From contig JAQCBC010000008.1 in the NCBI GenBank assembly GCA_027621615.1, forward strand, positions 1 through 12,662: 12,662 bases of DNA, written 5' to 3'. Under the pieces are notes generated by a model that was not told where the DNA came from, ran no database searches, and saw only the letters and a list, made by a program, of their open reading frames with translations. Below are positions 7,672-12,662 of this stretch, piece after piece. Both the position numbers and the translations under genes were made by a program. Positions within the stretch are counted from its first letter, which is position 1. Each line of letters begins with the position of its first letter. Source of the stretch: a bacterium (GTDB lineage Bacteria; Margulisbacteria; Marinamargulisbacteria; UBA6595).

Positions 7672-8357
7672 TTCGCTGGCAGTCCTTGCCAATCTATACG
7701 GGTATTGTGGGGGTCATCAGTGTCGGAATCTGGCTGCCGCTAACAACCGTCTCTCTGGGTCCTACGGCGTTTCTTGACGATACCGAGCGCGCCCAATTTC
7801 AACGCTTAGTCGGAAAGTCCGCACTCTGGGCAAGAATTAGTACCCGACTACTACCCCAATGGCAACAGCCCCATCCCAGCATTCAATCCATTCATTATCA
7901 ATTTCCAAACTGGCGAACCTGCCACATTACACTCCATGAAAAATCTCCCGATTTTCTCTTTATCCAAAACCATAAAACGACCGCCATGCACCGCGATGGC
8001 AGCATCTTAAATCCGCGGCTCCCAGCCCCCAACCAATTAAACAACCCGGATATGATGATTATTCGAGGGGCACCTGCCACTCAGCACCAAATCGACGCAC
8101 TCAACATTATTAAACATCGACTATCCAGCTACCCCAATCTTGGCAGCTTGCAAATTGAAACCTCCTTTCAAAACGACTACATTATTTATCTGAATGACGC
8201 CCTACCCATCAAACTGGGCCCCCTGACCCAACTCGATGAAAAACTGGATGCCCTGGATGTATTCTTACAGCACAACGCCGATACCCACACCATGCAGTAT
8301 ATTGATCTTCGCTACACCGATCGTGTTATAGTAAAATACACTTATGACCGCAGCTAA
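7668..8357 (+). CDS. ftsQ: Cell division protein FtsQ / DivIB
   Basis: FtsQ is a bitopic membrane protein linking early and late divisome components. The 229 residues start with a short cytoplasmic stretch and a single membrane span (about 7-27, YTGIVGVISVGIWLPL), followed by an extracytoplasmic region. The POTRA region is poorly conserved, but its end shows the family pattern SIHYQFPNWRTCHITLHEKSPDFLF and then MHRDGSIL. The C-terminal beta domain ends in the characteristic YIDLRYTDRVIVKY. The start is set by the ATGA overlap with ddl (7668-7671). The 3' end overlaps ftsA by 14 bases. Sequence divergence means the call depends on these motifs plus location; I consider it secure. Septal localisation is family knowledge. 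Confidence 0.88.
   Translation: MIRWQSLPIYTGIVGVISVGIWLPLTTVSLGPTAFLDDTERAQFQRLVGKSALWARISTRLLPQWQQPHPSIQSIHYQFPNWRTCHITLHEKSPDFLFIQNHKTTAMHRDGSILNPRLPAPNQLNNPDMMIIRGAPATQHQIDALNIIKHRLSSYPNLGSLQIETSFQNDYIIYLNDALPIKLGPLTQLDEKLDALDVFLQHNADTHTMQYIDLRYTDRVIVKYTYDRS
8324..8332 (+). promoter_or_regulatory. Possible extended -10 promoter for ftsA inside ftsQ
   Basis: Near the end of ftsQ the plus strand reads TGT then TATAGT (8327-8332), an extended -10 pattern ending 11 bases before the ftsA ATG. It resembles the arrangement before murC, tgt and the ferredoxin reductase. ftsA has no Shine-Dalgarno. It could give ftsA its own near-leaderless message but may be a chance match in AT-rich codons. Confidence 0.3.
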
Positions 8358-9522
8358 TCAATTGGTCAGCATTGACATTGGCAGCCATAAGATCTGCACA
8401 GTTATTGCTCGCGTTTTAGCCAATCAGCGCATTGCTATTGATGGTATTGGCATTAGCCCATCCCACGGGTTTCAGCGAGGCGCCATTACCAGCAAAGCAC
8501 AACTATCATCCAGCATTAAGCAATCCCTGGAACGTGCCAAATCCATTGCTGGCAGCTTGCCCAGCTTAGCGATTTGCTCGTTACCCCAAGACAACCTTCA
8601 TTTTGTGAAGCACACCGGATTTATTCATAAACCCCAAGCGACGCCCATCACGGATACTGAAATTCAACAATGTTTCCAACGTTCAACCCAACTCCCGGAT
8701 GTGGATGCCGATACCACAATTATTCATGCCATCCCCACCCACTATTGCGTTGACCAAACAACCGTTAAAGACCCACGGGGCGTTTCTGGCAAGTCCTTGG
8801 AAATTACCTCGCACCTTGTACTAACGCCCACCCCGCCCATCACAACTGTCTTTGGAATGCTTAAGCAATTAAAATTAGACCCAAAGGGTATTTTATTGGA
8901 TCTGGTCGCCACCGGGGACTTGCTCATTACACCCGAACACCAGCATACCGGCGCATGGGTCTTGGATATTGGCGCTCGCCAAACCCGGGTGGGGTATTTC
9001 AGCAATCATACGTTGCTCGAGGCTACGATTATCCCCATTGGTGGCGATACCGTCACCCAAGACATTGCCCATTGTTTGGCCATTGATACCGAACAAGCCG
9101 AACGACTCAAGTTGCTGTTTGGCAGTGTGGGCACCAGTCCTGGCAAACCCATTAGCGTGCACCAACCCGGGGGCAATACAATTGTTGAATCCGAATTGTT
9201 AACCGCCATTATTACCGCACGGATCGACGAGTTAGTTGAACTGATTCGCAAAACCAATTGGGCTGAATCATGGGCGAACACCCCCATTTATTTATGCGGC
9301 GGGGGAAGCTTGCTCAACAATCTGAGGCATTACCTGGGTCCTGTGTTGGGCGGGATCCCCCAGCCACTCATGCCAACACACCTGCGCGATTGGGTCAAAA
9401 GCTCGGCCTATTTTACGGCCATCGGCCTCATCGTTGCTGGCTTGAGAACCAAGTGCATTGCGATTGAAAAACCCTCTGGATTGAGCCAATTGTGGCAGAA
9501 AAGCAAGGCTATGTTGCGTTAG
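8344..9522 (+). CDS. ftsA: Cell division protein FtsA
   Basis: FtsA is an actin-like ATPase that anchors FtsZ filaments to the membrane and recruits the divisome. The 392 residues contain the phosphate-1 motif SIDIGSHKICTVIA (9-22), GFQRGAITS in the 1C-proximal region, phosphate-2 WVLDIGARQTRVGYF, IPIGGDTVTQDIAHCL, AERLK and the adenosine motif IYLCGGGSLLNNL. The last 15 residues (SGLSQLWQKSKAMLR) form a plausible amphipathic membrane-targeting helix as in other FtsA proteins. The phosphate-2 loop carries ARQ where GGGT is common, so the protein is divergent. The start is an ATG inside the end of ftsQ. No ftsZ follows: the next gene is convergent and its 3' end overlaps ftsA by 14 bases. Function is inferred from motifs, size and location after ftsQ. 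Confidence 0.92.
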   Translation: MTAANQLVSIDIGSHKICTVIARVLANQRIAIDGIGISPSHGFQRGAITSKAQLSSSIKQSLERAKSIAGSLPSLAICSLPQDNLHFVKHTGFIHKPQATPITDTEIQQCFQRSTQLPDVDADTTIIHAIPTHYCVDQTTVKDPRGVSGKSLEITSHLVLTPTPPITTVFGMLKQLKLDPKGILLDLVATGDLLITPEHQHTGAWVLDIGARQTRVGYFSNHTLLEATIIPIGGDTVTQDIAHCLAIDTEQAERLKLLFGSVGTSPGKPISVHQPGGNTIVESELLTAIITARIDELVELIRKTNWAESWANTPIYLCGGGSLLNNLRHYLGPVLGGIPQPLMPTHLRDWVKSSAYFTAIGLIVAGLRTKCIAIEKPSGLSQLWQKSKAMLR

Positions 9523-10003
9523 CGGACGCCGATGACCAACTAAACTCAATCGGCTCATCCACATACACCACCAAGGCAATACGCCCCCCAGTATTGACCG
9601 AACCATCCGCCGGCAACGCTGCGGCTTCAACCACTGGCGTCCATGTTAAATTCCCATGCGTTTCATGGCTCTCCTGCTGTGTCCAAACCCAATCATTTGG
9701 GACTTGGCTCCCGTATTGATCCGTTTCAATATAGGCAACCGTATTTAACGGAATTGTTAAAAAACTAGGGTTTTGCGTACTTTGCATGCGAACCGAAAAC
9801 AACCACGTATTGGATTCGGCGTACCATACCGGCTGAACGGCAATATGAACATAATTGTGCACACGCTCCTGAATGGGGTACGCAACCCCACCCAGCACCG
9901 GGGACGCTGGCGCCGAACACCGGACAATCAGCCCAATCATCCCGGCAACCAAAACCAGCAAGACTCCCAATCTGGGCACAAATTTCCGATAATTAATTCG
10001 CAT
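9509..10003 (-). CDS. Unrecognised small membrane-anchored or secreted protein
   Basis: I do not recognise this 164-residue protein. It begins with a basic stretch (MRINYRKFVPR) and a hydrophobic segment at about 12-27, giving an N-in membrane anchor or uncleaved signal. Cys29 follows immediately, but the residue before it is Arg, so it is not a good lipobox. The rest is rich in aromatic and beta-forming residues (WYAESNTWLFSVRM, VAYIETDQYG, GNLTWTP, RIALVVYVDEP) and looks like one extracytoplasmic beta-sandwich, similar in texture to uncharacterised periplasmic domains. The gene starts 3 bases after the reductase stop (TAGCCGATG), so the two are probably co-transcribed, without a Shine-Dalgarno. 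Its final codons overlap the convergent ftsA end by 14 bases. Full-length frame, operon spacing and a sensible topology support a real gene. Function unknown. Confidence 0.7.
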   Translation of the reverse strand: MRINYRKFVPRLGVLLVLVAGMIGLIVRCSAPASPVLGGVAYPIQERVHNYVHIAVQPVWYAESNTWLFSVRMQSTQNPSFLTIPLNTVAYIETDQYGSQVPNDWVWTQQESHETHGNLTWTPVVEAAALPADGSVNTGGRIALVVYVDEPIEFSWSSASANAT

Positions 10004-10006
10004 CGG

Positions 10007-11335
10007 CTACGATGACAGACAATCCAGCAAATCGGCCCGCGTAATTTTCTTTTCACGCGGCTTATTTAATACTTGTCCAGCGGCTTCTTCAGCGGCTTTA
10101 ATGGCATACCAATCCGATTCAGTAACCACACGAACCCCTTTCGCTTCGAGTACCGATACCAGATGCTGCGTATCGGGAATGACCGCCGGTTCTTGAATGC
10201 CATCATCCACCATGGTCCCTATTGTTTCTTCAGAATCGGGTTTGTTGCTACCCAAAACACCCGTCGGCCCTCGCTTAATCCACCCCGTTACATAAACACC
10301 AGGGACCGATGCCTCATCCACCCGACCCGCTGTATTGGGAATCACACCCCGAGACGCATCAAATGGCAATTGCGGCACTGGAACCCCCCGATACCCCACA
10401 CTGCGAAATACCATTGAACAGGGAATCTCGCCCTGAATATCGGTCAAAACGGCACGCCCATCCACCAGTTGTGTTTGGGTCCATCCAAACGCGGTGACAG
10501 CATCCGTTCCCACCAATTCGCGCGGGTTTTTAAAAAAATGAATATGAATCCGGGTTTTGGTCTCACGCACTGGCGCTGCAGCCAAGGCCTCCAGAACCGC
10601 GATATTTTTCTGGGCTTTTCGATTGTCGGCCAATTCAGCCTGACACGCCGCCGACAGCTTTAAATCATCGGGTTTAATCACCACCTGACAATCCGCCAAT
10701 TCCCCCAACTCTTGCAATTCCATATGAGTAAAGGCGGCTTGAACGGGCCCCCGGCGACCCACCAAATGAATATCTCGAATGGCACTCGTGGCCAACGCAT
10801 CAATCATGGGCTCTGGCATATCCGATTGGGCCAATTCCGAACGCGTTTTTGCCAACAATCGCGCCACATCAATGGCCACATTGCCCTGGCCAATAATCAC
10901 CACCGACTCGGCAGAAAAATCCCACTTCAATTCCGAATAATCCGGATGCCCATTGTACCAACCCACCAACTGAGTCGCCGCATAATGGCCCGGCAAGTCA
11001 TGGCCTGGAATTACCAAGGGCTTATCCGATTCCGCCCCACACGCAACAACAATCGAATCATAATAATTTTTAAGGGTTTGCATGCTAATGTCGGTACCCA
11101 CAACCACATTGCCGTAAAAGTTCACGCGCTCATCGGCCAACAATTTTTCATAAAATGATTCCAGCCGTTTCATTTTTTGATGATCCGGCGCCACCCCACC
11201 GCGCAACAAGCCATACGGCGTTGGTAGCCGATCAAAGACATCAATTTGAAAGGGAATACCCCGTTTTTTCATGGCATCAATGCAATACAGTCCCGCTGGT
11301 CCAGCCCCCACAATTGCTATTCGCCATACTGTCAT
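10007..11335 (-). CDS. fprA: Ferredoxin/adrenodoxin-type NADP+ reductase, FprA-like
   Basis: This cytoplasmic flavoenzyme moves electrons between NADPH and a small iron-sulfur protein. The 442 residues match the adrenodoxin reductase / mycobacterial FprA family: FAD motif IAIVGAGPAGLY (6-17), TPYGLLRGGVAPDHQKMK, FYGNVVVG, NADP-binding VVIIGQGNVAIDVARLL near residue 150, VGRRGPVQAAFTHMELQEL near 193, FRSVGYRGVP, and the diagnostic GWIKRGPTGVLGSNK near 360. This family is distinct from plant-type and thioredoxin-reductase-like ferredoxin reductases. It diverges from a ferredoxin gene 99 bases away, the likely redox partner. Upstream is an extended -10 (TGG-CATAAT) ending 10 bases before the ATG, with no Shine-Dalgarno. 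A 15-base palindrome overlaps this promoter. The small gene downstream is probably in the same operon. Family assignment is firm; pairing with the neighbour ferredoxin is inference. Confidence 0.93.
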   Translation of the reverse strand: MTVWRIAIVGAGPAGLYCIDAMKKRGIPFQIDVFDRLPTPYGLLRGGVAPDHQKMKRLESFYEKLLADERVNFYGNVVVGTDISMQTLKNYYDSIVVACGAESDKPLVIPGHDLPGHYAATQLVGWYNGHPDYSELKWDFSAESVVIIGQGNVAIDVARLLAKTRSELAQSDMPEPMIDALATSAIRDIHLVGRRGPVQAAFTHMELQELGELADCQVVIKPDDLKLSAACQAELADNRKAQKNIAVLEALAAAPVRETKTRIHIHFFKNPRELVGTDAVTAFGWTQTQLVDGRAVLTDIQGEIPCSMVFRSVGYRGVPVPQLPFDASRGVIPNTAGRVDEASVPGVYVTGWIKRGPTGVLGSNKPDSEETIGTMVDDGIQEPAVIPDTQHLVSVLEAKGVRVVTESDWYAIKAAEEAAGQVLNKPREKKITRADLLDCLSS

Positions 11336-11345
11336 TATGATTTGT

Positions 11346-11354
11346 ATTATGCCA
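11346..11354 (-). promoter_or_regulatory. Extended -10 promoter of the ferredoxin reductase gene (predicted)
   Basis: The minus strand reads TGG then CATAAT (11351-11346; 5 of 6 match TATAAT). Initiation near 11339 would leave about four leader bases before the ATG at 11335. The -35 position (TCCAAA at 17 bases) is weak, consistent with an extended -10 promoter. Confidence 0.5.
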
Positions 11355-11368
11355 CAGATTGATTCTGT
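11354..11368. promoter_or_regulatory. Candidate operator: palindrome ACAGA-N5-TCTGT
   Basis: A perfect 5-base inverted repeat with a 5-base spacer (ACAGA TTGAT TCTGT) sits in the 99-base divergent region and covers the spacer just upstream of the reductase -10. Its position would suit a repressor acting on the reductase gene. I cannot match it to a known regulator; a repeat of this length can also arise by chance. Confidence 0.3.
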
Positions 11369-11398
11369 TTTGGAAGACCATACGAAATTTCTCCACGA

Positions 11399-11427
11399 AT
11401 GACGCCCAATATGCTACACTATATAAT
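11399..11427 (+). promoter_or_regulatory. Sigma70-type promoter of the ferredoxin-nadA operon (predicted)
   Basis: A -35 ATGACG (11399-11404, 4 of 6 matches) and a perfect -10 TATAAT (11422-11427) are separated by an optimal 17 bases. The predicted start at 11434-11435 coincides with the ferredoxin ATG, so the message should be leaderless. This also rules out the in-frame ATGs at 11399 and 11411, which lie in or upstream of the -10. Confidence 0.65.
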
Positions 11428-11434
11428 CCAAATA

Positions 11435-11635
11435 ATGACAAGAAAAGCAACGGTTTACATCCAAGACACCTGTATCGCTTGCGACAATTGTGTTCGATTG
11501 GCGCCCGAAACCTTTGCGTTAACCCCTGACCAACTCATGGTGTATGTCAAACAACAACCCGAATCCGACACCGCCCGCCACCGATGCCGCCACGCACAAG
11601 CCGCCTGCCCCGTACAGGCCATTGGATTTCGATGA
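11435..11635 (+). CDS. Small single-cluster ferredoxin
   Basis: The 66-residue protein is a low-potential electron carrier of the single [4Fe-4S] type. The ligand pattern is Cys13-x2-Cys16-x2-Cys19 and then Cys58-Pro, with ACPVQAI at the end, as in Bacillus-type ferredoxins. Between them is an acidic/neutral loop and a fifth Cys51, which has no obvious disulfide partner (the position expected in Desulfovibrio-type ferredoxins is Ala23). A [3Fe-4S] form cannot be excluded from sequence. The start at 11435 matches the predicted transcription start. The stop overlaps nadA as ATGA, so the two proteins are made together. It also faces an FprA-type reductase gene across a divergent promoter region. 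Likely roles, by inference: acceptor or donor for that reductase, and possibly electron supply for iron-sulfur maintenance of NadA. Confidence 0.88.
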   Translation: MTRKATVYIQDTCIACDNCVRLAPETFALTPDQLMVYVKQQPESDTARHRCRHAQAACPVQAIGFR

Positions 11636-12633
11636 ACTCCGCCAACGACTTATACCAAACCCTGAAAAACACTCCCACCAGCACCCGACACTACACCCTA
11701 GACGATTGCCTAAAATTATGGCCGACGATTCAAAAAATTCAAGCCCTTAAACAAGAAAAAAACGCGATCATTTTGGCCCATTCCTATGTTCATGCTGACA
11801 TTGTCAGCACCGTTGCGGACTATGTGGGCGATTCGTTGGAACTCAGTCGCATGGCACAAGCCACCCAAGCCGATACCATCGTATTTAGTGCGGTTCGGTT
11901 TATGGCTGAAACCGCCAAATTGCTCAATCCCCAAAAAACCGTACTCATTCCCAGCCCCATTAACGGCTGTTCCTTGGCCGATTCCATTACCGCCGACGAA
12001 GTTGCCCAACTCCGGCGCGAATACCCCACCAGCGCCTTTGTGTGCTACATTAACACCTCTGCAGCCGTTAAAGCTCAGTGCGATATTTGTGTTACATCTT
12101 CCAACGTTTACGATATTGTGGCAGCGTTGCCCAACGACGACATCTTCTTCTTGCCGGATCAACTGATGGGTAAAAATATCCAAGCGGTGATGGCTGAACG
12201 GGGTGTCGAAAAAACCATTCGCACCAGCACCGGCACCTGCTATGTGCATGAAGAATACACCCCGGATATGATTGACTACGTGCGGGATAAACACCCAGAG
12301 GTGATGATCTTAGCCCACCCCGAGTGCCACCCCGAGATCACCCAAAAATGCGACTTTGTGGGGAGCACCTCGCAAATGCTTGCCCGGGTTAAGGGCACCC
12401 AAGCCCCACAGTATTTTCTACTCACCGAATGTGGCTTGGCCAATCGATTAAGCCTGGAACGCCCCGACAAACAATTTATTGGAACCTGTACCTTATGCCG
12501 GTATATGAAGTCCAATACCTTGGATCAAATTGTAACCGCACTAACCAACCCGAAACCCTACCAACAGGTTACGATTGACCCAGAAACCCAAGCAAAAGCT
12601 ACCGCATGCATTCAACGCATGCTAGATGCCTAG
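11632..12633 (+). CDS. nadA: Quinolinate synthase (NadA)
   Basis: NadA is a [4Fe-4S] enzyme that condenses iminoaspartate with dihydroxyacetone phosphate to quinolinate in de novo NAD synthesis. The 333 residues show the three internal pseudo-repeats of the family and its active-site residues: His50 and Tyr52 (LAHSY), FMAETAK, cluster ligand Cys113 (GCSLAD), Tyr139 and Asn141 (YIN), Ser156 (TSSN), ligand Cys203 and His206 (GTCYVH), His229 and Glu231 (HPEC), GSTSQM, and ligand Cys289 in CTLCRYMKSNTL. Small departures include FSAV where FxGV is common. The start is the ATG at 11632, overlapping the ferredoxin stop (ATGA); an upstream in-frame ATG at 11584 lies inside the ferredoxin gene. nadB and nadC are not in the window, so the source of iminoaspartate is not shown. 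Identity is firm. Confidence 0.95.
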   Translation: MNSANDLYQTLKNTPTSTRHYTLDDCLKLWPTIQKIQALKQEKNAIILAHSYVHADIVSTVADYVGDSLELSRMAQATQADTIVFSAVRFMAETAKLLNPQKTVLIPSPINGCSLADSITADEVAQLRREYPTSAFVCYINTSAAVKAQCDICVTSSNVYDIVAALPNDDIFFLPDQLMGKNIQAVMAERGVEKTIRTSTGTCYVHEEYTPDMIDYVRDKHPEVMILAHPECHPEITQKCDFVGSTSQMLARVKGTQAPQYFLLTECGLANRLSLERPDKQFIGTCTLCRYMKSNTLDQIVTALTNPKPYQQVTIDPETQAKATACIQRMLDA

Positions 12634-12662
12634 CTGCTGCTGACACATGCCAAGAAACACCC

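Noticed and set aside
9910..9960. Lipoprotein signal in the unknown small protein (Cys29 after the hydrophobic segment)
   Set aside because: The residue before Cys is Arg, whereas lipoboxes need a small residue there, so lipidation is unlikely.
10712..11158. 148-codon plus-strand frame inside the ferredoxin reductase gene
   Set aside because: It is the antisense of conserved reductase motifs, with no start signals and His/Asn/Arg-rich composition.
11399..11434. Longer ferredoxin N-terminus starting at the ATG at 11399 or 11411
   Set aside because: These ATGs lie at or between the -35 and -10 of the likely promoter, and the added residues are not part of the ferredoxin family.
11716..12294. 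Long open frame (192 codons) on the minus strand within nadA
   Set aside because: nadA on the plus strand carries all family motifs; the antisense product is Gly/Asn-rich and resembles nothing.
12621..12634. Small hairpin GCTAG-ATGC-CTAGC at the nadA stop as a terminator
   Set aside because: The stem is only 5 pairs and is followed by TGCTGCTGACA, not a T-run, so it does not fit a Rho-independent terminator.
12622..12662. Possible 3' end of a convergent minus-strand gene at the right edge (frame ending CQQQLGI, stop overlapping nadA)
   Set aside because: Only about a dozen codons are visible, and other frames are equally open or closed; nothing identifies a real gene.

Overview
This 12.7 kb window is a gene-dense stretch of bacterial chromosome with intermediate GC. 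It carries housekeeping genes only, and I see no mobile element, CRISPR array or RNA gene. Fourteen protein genes fill almost all of it, many overlapping by 4 bases (ATGA or GTGA). The proteins fit a walled bacterium with a de novo NAD pathway, queuosine tRNA modification, trigger factor/ClpXP proteostasis and an FtsA/FtsQ divisome. Several proteins are recognisable but divergent: ClpX lacks its zinc domain, Tgt has a short C-terminus, and the ferredoxin reductase is of the adrenodoxin-reductase (FprA) type. This suggests an under-sampled lineage, but I cannot place it in a phylum from the sequence alone.

Layout. (1) Bases 1-3390, minus strand: an operon tig-clpP-clpX-ileS, read right to left from a near-consensus sigma70 promoter (TTGACA-17-GACAAT). 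ileS runs off the left edge. It couples a ribosome-associated chaperone with the ClpXP protease. (2) Bases 3401-4465, minus strand: tgt, queuosine tRNA-guanine transglycosylase. (3) Bases 4492-9522, plus strand: a compact dcw-type cluster murC-murB-ddl-ftsQ-ftsA, diverging from tgt across a 26-base promoter region. It makes UDP-MurNAc-peptide precursors, D-Ala-D-Ala and two divisome proteins. ftsZ does not follow ftsA. (4) Bases 9509-11335, minus strand: an FprA-type ferredoxin-NADP reductase, then an unrecognised small membrane-anchored or secreted protein whose 3' end overlaps the 3' end of ftsA. (5) Bases 11435-12633, plus strand: a small ferredoxin translationally coupled to nadA (quinolinate synthase), divergent from the reductase.

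Expression signals fall into two classes. tig, clpP and clpX have clear Shine-Dalgarno sequences. In contrast tgt, murC, ftsA, the reductase and the ferredoxin each have a TATAAT-like hexamer ending only 7-12 bases before the start codon and no Shine-Dalgarno, which predicts leaderless or nearly leaderless mRNAs. I found no convincing Rho-independent terminator. The only sizeable gaps are 3313-3400 (tig promoter) and 11336-11434 (divergent reductase/ferredoxin promoters).
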